A stretch of DNA of 64,000 bases from Flavobacteriales bacterium UBA1494 (GTDB taxonomy: Bacteria > Bacteroidota > Bacteroidia > Flavobacteriales_E > Vicingaceae): the NCBI GenBank assembly GCA_905182175.1, contig CAJJAT010000001.1, positions 124,001 to 188,000 on the forward strand, in the 5' to 3' direction. Within the stretch, counting starts at the first letter, position 1; every line of letters begins with the position of its first letter. The translations under genes were made by a program, and so were the position numbers. The notes beneath the pieces are model-generated. The model saw only the letters and a list, made by a program, of their open reading frames with translations, had not been told where the DNA came from and did no database searches. Of the stretch, positions 1 through 8,800 are shown piece by piece.

Positions 1-2
1 GA

Positions 3-452
3 AATAGAGACGAACTTAACCCTGAGTTAGCTTGGGAGAATTATAAAGAAAAACTAATTTTAGTTGATGAAGAATTTGGTTACGGTGGAGTTAGTGGCTA
101 TAGAACCGACCGAGGTAGAGTTTACTTGCAGTATGGAAAACCGCAGCAATTGCAAGATGTACCGTACGATAGCGATAACCACCCCTATACCATTTGGCAG
201 TATTACAAGCTAACTGATTGTTATAGAAACGAATTAAATGGATTAACGGATAGAAAGTTTATTTTTTACAGCAATACCAACGAAATGTTAGGATACGAAG
301 TATTGCATTCTAACGTGCCTGGAGAAGTTCAAAATGAGCAGTGGGAATTTACACTTAACAAAAAACAAGTTGGAAAAAGACCAGGAACTAGGGAAAACAC
401 TACTTTAGAGGGACAGGATAGAGCGCGCGATTTATTCAACAATCCTAGGTAG
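3..452 (+). CDS. GWxTD domain-containing protein, C-terminal part (5' end outside window)
   Basis: The reading frame is open from the window edge to the stop at 450-452, so only the last ~149 codons are present. Near the start there is a GYRTDRGRVYLQYGKP stretch, which matches the conserved core of the GWxTD domain (normally G-W-x-T-D-x-G-x-x-Y...GKP; here the W is Y). This domain ends secreted or surface-associated Bacteroidota proteins of unknown biochemical role, and family members often follow a signal peptide and a long N-terminal region. The rest of the protein lies upstream, so signal peptide and full length cannot be judged. A family 2 glycosyltransferase starts 33 bases downstream on the same strand. 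The domain call is confident; the function is unknown. Confidence 0.8.
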   Translation, partial: NRDELNPELAWENYKEKLILVDEEFGYGGVSGYRTDRGRVYLQYGKPQQLQDVPYDSDNHPYTIWQYYKLTDCYRNELNGLTDRKFIFYSNTNEMLGYEVLHSNVPGEVQNEQWEFTLNKKQVGKRPGTRENTTLEGQDRARDLFNNPR

Positions 453-485
453 TACTTGCTTATTTTTACATTCTAATTTTTTGAG

Positions 486-1478
486 ATGAGCCCGAGTGTT
501 GCTGTAGTTATATTAAATTGGAATGGTTCAAAACATCTAGAAACTTACCTCCCTTCGGTTGTTAAGTATTCTGAAAATGCAACCGTTTATATGGCTGACA
601 ATGCATCTATTGATGGCTCCATCTTATTCACAGAAAAGAATTTTCCGACTGTTAAAATTATTAGAAATAATTCTAACGGAGGATTTGCAAAAGGCTATAA
701 CGAGGCTCTAAAGCAACTAAAAGAGGACTACTTTGTTCTTCTTAACTCGGATGTAGAAGTCACACCCAATTGGATTAAACCAGTTATTGACAAGCTACAG
801 CATACGGAAAATGTTTGTATTGCCCAACCTAAAATTAAAGCATACCTGAACAAAGAAGAATTTGAATATGCAGGGGCTGCAGGTGGCTTCATCGATTTTT
901 TAGGATATCCATTCTGCCAAGGTAGAATATTTGATACGCTGGAAAAAGATACAGCCCAATACGATGAAAGTAGAGAGATTTTTTGGGCTACAGGAGCCTG
1001 CATGTTCGTAAAATCATCTATCTTCAATCAATTAGGAGGATTCGACGAACGTTACTTTGCACACATGGAGGAAATTGATCTTTGCTGGAGGGCAAAAAAT
1101 TTAGGTTATTCTGTGTATTATGTTGCTGAAAGCACCGTATTTCACCTCGGGGGTGGGACCATGAAAAATACAAACCCTAGAAAGACCTTTTTAAATTTCC
1201 GAAATAGCCTACTTACCCTTTATAAAAACGATAACACCCCTTATCGTAAACTAAAACTATTACTCAGGCTTTTTTTAGACGGCATGGCATTTGTTAAATT
1301 GTTCATTAGTTCAGGTCCAAGACATGCATTTGCTATTGTACAAGCTCACTTTTCATTTTACAAAATGACGAAGATAAGATCTGCTGTGGAAAACCCAAAT
1401 ACCTCCGGAATTTTAAAGTCGAGTATCGTCTGGTCGTATTACGGAAAAGGAGTTAAATATTTCTCTCAACTAAAATAA
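486..1478 (+). CDS. Glycosyltransferase family 2 (rhamnosyltransferase-like)
   Basis: A 330-residue GT-A fold glycosyltransferase without a signal peptide, expected to work on the cytoplasmic face of the inner membrane. The N-terminus has the GT2 start (VAVVILNWNG) and the nucleotide-contacting ADNAS segment. The LLNSDVEVTPNW stretch holds the acidic metal/nucleotide motif (S-D-V in place of D-x-D). Further on, the ATGACMFVKSS and GGFDERYFAHMEEIDLCWRAK blocks are typical of WcaA/rhamnosyltransferase-type enzymes that add sugars to O-antigen or exopolysaccharide. The acceptor and sugar donor cannot be read from sequence. Its 3' end overlaps the convergent thioesterase by 13 bases. No other polysaccharide genes are adjacent in the window. 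Confidence 0.88.
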   Translation: MSPSVAVVILNWNGSKHLETYLPSVVKYSENATVYMADNASIDGSILFTEKNFPTVKIIRNNSNGGFAKGYNEALKQLKEDYFVLLNSDVEVTPNWIKPVIDKLQHTENVCIAQPKIKAYLNKEEFEYAGAAGGFIDFLGYPFCQGRIFDTLEKDTAQYDESREIFWATGACMFVKSSIFNQLGGFDERYFAHMEEIDLCWRAKNLGYSVYYVAESTVFHLGGGTMKNTNPRKTFLNFRNSLLTLYKNDNTPYRKLKLLLRLFLDGMAFVKLFISSGPRHAFAIVQAHFSFYKMTKIRSAVENPNTSGILKSSIVWSYYGKGVKYFSQLK

Positions 1479-1867
1479 AGCTCCATCTTTTCAACAAAGT
1501 ATTTTGGAGGCCTACAAGCCCTTTTGTTAACATCTATGAAAAAAAGGGTAGTTTGCGCTGTAACGATGAGTGCATCTTTTCGACGAATTTCATAATCGAA
1601 AACAATCTTGTTCGAAGGCATTTGTTTTACCCTTGTGATTACCTCTAATTCGTCATCGTATAAAGCGGCATTGTGATAATTGATTTTCAATTCCTTAACA
1701 GGCAATGCGTACCCTTCCTTTTCCATGCTTCTGTAGGACAAACCAACTGTCTTAAGCGCATCCACCCTACCAACTTCTAAATATTGAGCATAATTCCCAT
1801 AGTAAACGAACCCCATTTGATCTGTTTCAGAATACCTTACTATAAGTTTACTTCTTGATTCTATCAT
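1466..1867 (-). CDS. Acyl-CoA thioesterase, YbgC/4HBT hotdog family
   Basis: A 133-residue single hotdog-fold protein. The N-terminus has the 4-hydroxybenzoyl-CoA thioesterase signature: RYSETDQMGFVYYGNY, with the catalytic Asp in ETDQMG, followed by YLEVGRVDAL. Length and motif order fit YbgC/FadM-type enzymes that hydrolyse acyl-CoA thioesters in the cytoplasm. The natural acyl chain is not predictable. It is convergent with the glycosyltransferase, overlapping by 13 bases, and faces away from dnaA across a 293-base AT-rich gap. No Tol-Pal genes are adjacent, so a YbgC-like link to that complex has no support here. Confidence 0.85.
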   Translation of the reverse strand: MIESRSKLIVRYSETDQMGFVYYGNYAQYLEVGRVDALKTVGLSYRSMEKEGYALPVKELKINYHNAALYDDELEVITRVKQMPSNKIVFDYEIRRKDALIVTAQTTLFFIDVNKRACRPPKYFVEKMELYFS

Positions 1868-2160
1868 GTTCGTTTTGTTGATTCAATTTTTTAGTCGAAA
1901 TTAAATAATTACATAGCATAAAATAGTTATAAATCAATAGCACTTTTATTTTTTATTTCACTTTTTTCTGCAAATATTTGTCATGCGGTTAAAAACTACA
2001 TCATATTAGTTCATATCATTTACCATCAGTAATTTAAACTTTTATAGCCTGTTCACTTAAAAGTTTACTATTTATGATAAAATTATCAGTGGAATATTTG
2101 ATTTGAGTTAAAAGAAAGTTATGTTAACGCAGATTTATTAACCAATAAAATAAAACAAAA

Positions 2161-3594
2161 ATGAATAAAGACTTCAATCAAGTTTGGCAGAATTGTTTAG
2201 CAGTAATTAAAGACAATGTAAGCCTGCAAAGTTTTAAAACTTGGTTTGATCCAATTGCACCAGTAAAATTGGCCAACAATGTCCTTACCATACAAGTTCC
2301 TTCGCAATTCTTTTATGAATGGTTGGAAGAGCACTACATTACCTTGTTACGCAAGACCATAAAGAAAGAGTTAGGGACAGAAGGAAAGCTAGAGTACAGC
2401 ATTATTATGGAGAACGGTGTGAACAACCCTAAACCATACACGGTAAGAATACCAACCACCAATAGGCAAGCGCTGAAAAACGATCCTGTTGCCGTTCCTA
2501 TGGATGTTAATGGAGAAAAAGGCATTCGTAACCCTTTTATTATTCCTGGTCTTAAAAAGGTAAAAATTGACTCTCAACTGAATCCTAATTATTCATTTGA
2601 AAGTTTTATAGAAGGTGATTGCAACAGACTAGCTCGCTCTGCAGGATATGCAGTATCAAAAAATCCTGGAGGAACTGCTTTCAACCCCTTGTTAATTTAT
2701 GGTGGAGTTGGTTTAGGAAAGACACACTTGGTTCATTCTATAGGAATTGAAATAAAAAACAACCACCCAAGTAAAACAGTATTGTACGTTTCGTCTGAAA
2801 AATTCACGCACCAATTTATTGATGCGGTAAGAAACAACAACCAAAACGACTTTATTCACTTCTATCAAATGATAGACGTATTAATTATTGACGACGTACA
2901 GTTCTTTAGTGGAAAGGAGAAAACGCAAGATGTGTTCTTCCATATTTTTAACCATTTACACCAAACTGGTAAGCAGTTGATTTTAACTTCTGACAAAGCA
3001 CCTGTGGAGCTACAAGGAATGGAACAACGATTACTTTCTAGATTTAAATGGGGATTATCGGCCGACCTTCAAAATCCTGAATTAGAGACTAGAATTGCCA
3101 TTTTAGAAACTAAAATGTACAATGAAGGTTTAGATCTTCCAAAAGAAGTAGTGGAATACCTTGCTTACAGCATTACCACTAACATTAGAGAATTAGAAGG
3201 AGCTTTAATTTCACTATTAGCGCAATCATCTTTAAACAAAAAAGCAATTACGCTTGATTTGGCGAAGCAAATGATTGACAAATTTGTTAAAAATACAGCT
3301 CGTGAGGTTTCTATTGATTACATCCAAAAAGTGGTGTGTGATTACTTCGATTTACCAATTGAATTATTGAAGTCGAAAACTAGAAAAAGAGAAGTGGTGC
3401 AAGCAAGACAGATTGCGATGTACTTTGCAAAGAAAATGACAAAATCTAGTTTAGCAAATATTGGAATGCACTGCGGAGGAAAAGACCATGCAACTGTATT
3501 ACACGCGTGCAAGACAGTAAATAACTTAATTGATACTGACAAACGATTTAGAGGTTACGTTTCTGATTTAGAAAAGAAAATAAGCATTCAGTAA
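2161..3594 (+). CDS. dnaA: Chromosomal replication initiator protein DnaA
   Basis: A 477-residue DnaA of normal length. Domain I is at the N-terminus (VWQNCLAVIKDNVSLQSFKTWFDPI). The AAA+ core has Walker A GGVGLGKTHL at about residues 181-190 and Walker B VLIIDDVQF at about 239-247, with the sensor region around LTSDKAP. Domain IV ends with CGGKDHATVLHACK near residue 439, the helix-turn-helix that reads DnaA boxes. The protein binds origin boxes and opens the duplex for replication. The 293 bases upstream are very AT-rich, but no clear TTATCCACA box was found by eye, so an origin here is not supported. A strong terminator follows the gene. Confidence 0.98.
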   Translation: MNKDFNQVWQNCLAVIKDNVSLQSFKTWFDPIAPVKLANNVLTIQVPSQFFYEWLEEHYITLLRKTIKKELGTEGKLEYSIIMENGVNNPKPYTVRIPTTNRQALKNDPVAVPMDVNGEKGIRNPFIIPGLKKVKIDSQLNPNYSFESFIEGDCNRLARSAGYAVSKNPGGTAFNPLLIYGGVGLGKTHLVHSIGIEIKNNHPSKTVLYVSSEKFTHQFIDAVRNNNQNDFIHFYQMIDVLIIDDVQFFSGKEKTQDVFFHIFNHLHQTGKQLILTSDKAPVELQGMEQRLLSRFKWGLSADLQNPELETRIAILETKMYNEGLDLPKEVVEYLAYSITTNIRELEGALISLLAQSSLNKKAITLDLAKQMIDKFVKNTAREVSIDYIQKVVCDYFDLPIELLKSKTRKREVVQARQIAMYFAKKMTKSSLANIGMHCGGKDHATVLHACKTVNNLIDTDKRFRGYVSDLEKKISIQ

Positions 3595-3614
3595 AATTCA
3601 AAAATATTTTTTTT

Positions 3615-3658
3615 AACTCTATTGTCACGCTTTGTTTATCATGGTAGACAATAGAGTT
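3615..3658 (+). terminator. Rho-independent terminator after dnaA
   Basis: A perfect 12-base inverted repeat, AACTCTATTGTC at 3615-3626 and GACAATAGAGTT at 3647-3658, with a 20-base loop, followed at once by a T-rich tract. It lies 21 bases after the dnaA stop and just before the phosphatase gene, so it should separate the two transcription units. The opposite strand also has a run of T's after the stem, so it may work both ways. Confidence 0.85.
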
Positions 3659-3674
3659 TTTTATTTCAAAAGTT

Positions 3675-4142
3675 ATGAAAGTATTAATGGTTTGCTTGGG
3701 AAACATTTGCCGCTCTCCACTAGCCCAAGGAATTTTAGAAAAAAAAGTAGCACAGAAAGGATTGAATGTTGAAGTTGATTCAGCAGCCACTTCAGATTAC
3801 CACATCGGTCATGAGCCTGATTCACGATCAATTTCGAAAGCTGCAGAATACGGAATTAACATTACGCGCCAAAGAGGAAGACAATTGCAAAATTCAGACT
3901 TTCAAGAATTTGATAGAATATTTGTAATGGATACTTCAAACTATTCCAATACAATTGCCTTGACTAAACAAGAAAATGAAATCAAAAAAGTTGAAATTAT
4001 ACTGAATTTAATCAACCCCGGATCTAATCAATCCGTTCCTGATCCATATTTTGGAGGAGAAGACGGATTTGAAAATGTATACCGTCTACTTGACGCTGCC
4101 TGCGATCAAATAATTAAGCAAATCCAAAATGAGCAAAGCTAA
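3675..4142 (+). CDS. Low-molecular-weight protein-tyrosine phosphatase
   Basis: A 155-residue cytosolic phosphatase. The P-loop CX5RS is at the N-terminus (C7-LGNIC-R13-S14), and the general-acid Asp is in VPDPYFGG near residue 122, both in the expected places. Members dephosphorylate tyrosines on proteins (for example Wzc-type exopolysaccharide kinases) or arginine phosphate; nothing here decides the substrate. Its last 14 bases overlap the start of the RsmI-like methyltransferase gene, so the two are probably cotranscribed and translationally coupled. The gene starts 16 bases after the dnaA terminator stem, so its promoter must lie in or near that hairpin, or it depends on readthrough. Confidence 0.93.
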   Translation: MKVLMVCLGNICRSPLAQGILEKKVAQKGLNVEVDSAATSDYHIGHEPDSRSISKAAEYGINITRQRGRQLQNSDFQEFDRIFVMDTSNYSNTIALTKQENEIKKVEIILNLINPGSNQSVPDPYFGGEDGFENVYRLLDAACDQIIKQIQNEQS

Positions 4143-4842
4143 AGTTTATCTTATTCCTAACTTTTTAGGACTTGAAGTTTCTGAAAACCGTTCATTTCCT
4201 TCAGAAAATAAAAAAATAATTACTTCTTTATCTCACTTTGCTGTAGAAAACTTAAAAGACAGTCGACGCTTTTTAGTTAGAATTGGCCTAAAATCAAAAA
4301 TTGATGAAAGCGAGTTTTATAATTTAGATAAAAAGAGCACTTGGGATGACATTGAACCTATGATAGCCGCCTTAAAACAAGGAAATTCAATTGGAATTAT
4401 CTCTGACGCAGGTTGCCCTGGCATTGCTGATCCTGGTTCGCTTTTAGTAAAACATGCTCACATTCAAGGTTTCCAAACAGTTCCGTTAATTGGTCCCTCC
4501 TCAATTCTACTAGCCTTAATGGCGAGTGGATTTAACGGTCAATCGTTTACGTTTAAAGGTTATTTGGACAGAGATAGTGGAAAAAAAACCAAAGAGATTC
4601 GAGAAATGGAAAGCTTGGCCAATCATTATTTCCAGACTCAAATTTTTATGGAGACCCCGTATCGAAACGAGTCCATGTGGGAAGATTTAATGAAAACGCT
4701 GCAGGGTGAGACGAAACTATGTGTTGCAGCAAATATTAGTTTGCCAAACGAATACATAAGAACCAAAACAGTTTCAGAATGGAAAAAAGGCAACAAACAG
4801 AACCTATCTAAGATACCGGCAATCTTCTTACTCGGCTCCTAA
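4129..4842 (+). CDS. SAM-dependent methyltransferase, RsmI-like tetrapyrrole methylase superfamily
   Basis: A 237-residue class III (tetrapyrrole methylase fold) methyltransferase. Diagnostic blocks are the IGIISDAGCPGIADPGS segment and the PLIGPSSILLALMASGF segment, as in RsmI, which 2'-O-methylates 16S rRNA C1402. The protein is shorter than canonical RsmI (about 280 residues) and has a diverged N-terminus. It matches the short Bacteroidota RsmI-related family, so the precise RNA target is uncertain and no symbol is given. It overlaps the upstream phosphatase by 14 bases and converges on the BadF kinase gene, with a 15-base 3' overlap. Confidence 0.85.
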   Translation: MSKAKVYLIPNFLGLEVSENRSFPSENKKIITSLSHFAVENLKDSRRFLVRIGLKSKIDESEFYNLDKKSTWDDIEPMIAALKQGNSIGIISDAGCPGIADPGSLLVKHAHIQGFQTVPLIGPSSILLALMASGFNGQSFTFKGYLDRDSGKKTKEIREMESLANHYFQTQIFMETPYRNESMWEDLMKTLQGETKLCVAANISLPNEYIRTKTVSEWKKGNKQNLSKIPAIFLLGS

Positions 4843-5673
4843 ACTAGAATGATATAAGGCTAATCCTGAGATAGGCTTTTCAAGAATAGTACCTACTTGA
4901 ACGCCAAAATTCTGAGCTACTTTACGAATCAATTCTTGATAGTAAAAGGCAATTGATCCAACCAAATTGAGGGGAATGGTTTCATATTGGTCAAATCGGG
5001 TTACCATTTTTTGGAAATAAGCGGAGAAAGAGTTTTCTAGTATTTCAGAAATGAATGGGTTTTCCTTGTTGTGAAAAGCGAATCGGCTAAAAGATGCCAA
5101 GTATTTATTTGGATGTGGCTTTTTATACAAGTTCTCTAGTATTACATCTACCGTAGTTTTATATCTTTTTAAAAATCGCTCGTTCAATTCTTCTGGCATA
5201 CGTCCCTCTATAAAAGATTTTAGCACTCTTTTGCCAATATCTACTCCTCCACCTTCATCACTAATTATAAATCCACCACTTTTAAATTGCTGCACCACCT
5301 CTACTCCATCAAATAAACAACAATTACTACCAGTCCCAAGGATACCAGCAATTCCTTGTCTTTTACCACAAGCCGCTCTAGCAGCGCCCAATAGATCATG
5401 ATAAACGAAGATATCTGAGTGTGGAAATACTTCTTTTAATCCTAATTCAATAATTACATTTCTACTTTCGGAAGAGCAACCTGATCCGTAAAAATGAATT
5501 TTTAATACAGAACTAGAATCAATTTGGGAAAAAGTATCTCCCAACACATTCTTAACTTTTTCTGAATCAACAAAGTCCGGATTTAAGCCAATGCACGAAA
5601 ACTGCTTAATAGATTCATTATCAATTAATCGCCAATCTGTTTTTGTGGAACCACTATCTGCTACTAGAATCAT
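4828..5673 (-). CDS. BadF/BadG/BcrA/BcrD ATPase family, N-acetylglucosamine kinase-like
   Basis: A member of the sugar kinase/ASKHA fold. The start at 5673 puts the phosphate-1 loop ILVADSGSTKTDWRL at the very N-terminus; an in-frame ATG nine codons upstream (5700) would add a short non-conserved leader. The GILGTGSNCCLF block is the phosphate-2 motif and GGFIISDEGGGVDIG follows, as in eukaryotic-type GlcNAc kinases. At 281 residues the length is normal. It likely phosphorylates an amino sugar or related compound released from the cell wall, but the substrate is inferred only from the family. The gene stands alone and converges with the RsmI-like gene. Confidence 0.85.
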   Translation of the reverse strand: MILVADSGSTKTDWRLIDNESIKQFSCIGLNPDFVDSEKVKNVLGDTFSQIDSSSVLKIHFYGSGCSSESRNVIIELGLKEVFPHSDIFVYHDLLGAARAACGKRQGIAGILGTGSNCCLFDGVEVVQQFKSGGFIISDEGGGVDIGKRVLKSFIEGRMPEELNERFLKRYKTTVDVILENLYKKPHPNKYLASFSRFAFHNKENPFISEILENSFSAYFQKMVTRFDQYETIPLNLVGSIAFYYQELIRKVAQNFGVQVGTILEKPISGLALYHSSLGAE

Positions 5674-5807
5674 TTTTTTAAAACTAAAAGTAAAACCCAA
5701 AAATAGCAGAAAAGTGGAACTTTAACAGTAATCGAATCATAAGTATTTACGTCTTTTAAAATGAAGACCATTCTAATTGTTTAAATTTACTATCCATTGC
5801 TTTTTAT

Positions 5808-8800
5808 ATGAAATTTAGACTGTTACTTCTTCTCTTAACATTTTCGGCTTCTCCGTTATTTGCTCACAAGAGCGAAGGCTTCGTTGCTTATACGTTTACT
5901 GAAAACAATGGACAATGGCACAAAATTGTGACATTTAAGGCCGAAGTCGAAGGAGCTACCGTCTTTTTCGAAAAAAATGCTTTTCATTACCAATTTATAA
6001 ACACACCAAATTACCATGCAGGTAATATCCCTGAAGATGATTTCGAAAGAGGCCATATTTTTAAAGCACATTTTTTAAACTCAAATCAAGAAGTTGAAAT
6101 GAGTAAATCAGGTACCTCTGACTTCTACTATAATTATTACTTAGGTGATGATGAATCGAAATGGAAATCTGAAGTAAGGAGCTACCAAAAAATTAAGTAC
6201 CATCAATTATATACCGGAATTGACTTAGAGGTTTACTCCAAAGGTGGTTTTCTAAAGTATGATTACATCGTTGCTCCTGGTTTTTCGCCTGAACAAATCC
6301 TTGTTCAATATGAGGGCGTTGAGAAACCTATCCTCAAAAATGGAAATCTCTTCGTTTCTCATAAATTGGGAGAAATGATTGAAGAAAAACCATACGCTTC
6401 TCAAATAATTGATGGAAAGCAAATAAAAGTAGCTTGTATTTATTCCCTTACAGCAGAAGGAAATTTAAGTTTTGAATTCCCAGATGGATATAATCAGGAG
6501 CTTGAATTAACTATTGACCCTAAATTGATTTTTTCAACTTATTCCGGGTCAACCGCTAATAATTTTGGGCAAACAGCTACTTATGACGATTTAGGGAATG
6601 GATATATGGGCGGAATAGCAGATGCTATTGGCTATAATACTACGTTAGGGGCATTTCAAAGAAACTATTCTGGTGACTGGGATATTGCGATTAGTAAGTT
6701 TAATCCAGAAGGTGACTCTTTACTTTTTTCAACTTATTTAGGTGGGACAAAAGACGAAACGGTTCATAGCATGGTAGTAGATAACAGCCAAGATCTATTT
6801 ATTTTAGGAGCTACAGGATCTTCTAATTTTCCTACAACTACCAGTACTTACGATAATACACTTTCGTTGTCGGCTCAAATCACTACAGATATTGGTGTAA
6901 ACTTTGCATTCGGCACAGACATTATCATCTCAAAATTTAATTCAAATGGAACCCAGCTATTAGGGTCTACTTATTTTGGGGGCATTGGAGTTGATGGTAT
7001 TAATTTAAATCCAGGACTAACCGGAACATATGATGGCTTAAATTTTAATTATGGAGATTCTCACAGAGGAGAAATAGCTGTAGATTCGATGGGTAATTGC
7101 TACATTGGAACAACAACAACCACAGCTAACCTAGCAAATTCCATTGGAACATACGGGGGGAGTCAAGATGGTTTGGTTGTAAAATTAAATACAAACTTGA
7201 ATACTCTAATTTGGGCGAGATATGTTGGAGGATCAGGTCGGGATGCAATCTATTCATTAAAAGTAATTGACAGTAATAAAGTGTTAATCGGAGGCGGAAC
7301 GACAAGTTATACAGACTTTCCTACTACCAATGGGAGCTATCAAGAGGTATCTATCCAAAACACTTCTTCCACAAGTCGGCAGGCTGACGGTTTTATTTCC
7401 CTTATTTCCGCTGATGGAAGTACCATTGAAAAATCCACTTACATTTCAACTCCCAATTACGACCAAGTATATTTTGTAGAGTTTGACCGATTTAATAATG
7501 TTTATGGTTACGGACAAACAGAGGCAGGACTATTATTCCCTCGCCTACGAGCACCTGTAGCAAACCCCGGGGCTGGACAGTTCATTGTAAAATTAGACCG
7601 TAATTTAGATTCTTTAGAATTTTCAACCACATTTGGTAATGGAAATGGAACGGGCAGAGTTAATATTTCACCCACTGCATTCTTAGTTGATCAATGTCAA
7701 AATATATACGCTGCAGGCTGGGGCGGCAGACTAGTCCCTGCGGAAGGAGATAAGAATATCACTAACATGCCTTTAATAAGAGATACTAGTTATGGTACGA
7801 TTAATTCTAGCGCTTTTTATTTATACGTTATTAACAGAAATATCGATAGCGTGCTGTTTGCCACATTTATTGGCGGTTCCAATTCAGATGACCATGTTGA
7901 CGGCGGAACAAGTAGATTTGACAAAAACGGAGTTGTTTATCACTCCGTATGCGCATCTTGCAGGGCCGCTAATACTAGTGATTTCCCTACTACGCCCACT
8001 GCTTTTTCAAGAACCGATAATAGTCAAAACTGTAACAATGCGTTGTTCAAAATCGATTTTGAAGTTGTAATTCGAGCTGATTTCAGCCTAAGTAATAAGG
8101 AAATCTGTTTAAGACCAGGAACAATTGACAGTATTAGGGTAGTCAATTCAAGTGTAGATACTACCAACATGACTTGGGATTTCTATGGAGATACAGTCGC
8201 TTCGGCCTTCGCTGATACTGTTATTTACTTTAATTCTCCAGGAAATTACACCATTCGGCAAGTAGTATTTGATTCTGTTTGTGCCATTAGAGACTCCTTG
8301 GATTTGAATATAGTTGTGAGACCTGATGATATTGACTTGAGCATTCAGTTTGATTCTTTAGTGTGTTATTCAGATTCAACGACAATAACTGTTAATTCCA
8401 ATGGAGGAGCAAATGAATTTCGCTTTGCGAGAACAAGGAATTTTACATCCCCTATTAACTCCAATATTTTAGATTCTACCTTTAAGGTACAACTTATAAG
8501 AGGGAATAATTTTTTCTATATTCAAGCCATAAACCCAATTACAAATGCTTGTGTGAAAGAAGATTCAATTCTTATTTTCTATAGTCCTACAACTGCGAAT
8601 GCAAGCGTATCTGCCAATGGTGTTTGCGAAGGAACACCAATCCAATTTAATGCCACTGTTACCAATGCAAATAGTTTTACTTGGAATTTTGGAAACGGAA
8701 CGAATAACGCAAGTCTTAGTCCCCTATTCTCCTATCCTGCCCCCGGAAATTACACAGCCTACTTTATTTACGAAAACATTTTATGTCAATTAAAAGATTC

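Noticed and set aside
1868-2160. Possible replication origin next to dnaA
   Set aside because: The gap is AT-rich but no TTATCCACA-like boxes or 13-mers were seen, and in this phylum dnaA is often far from the origin.
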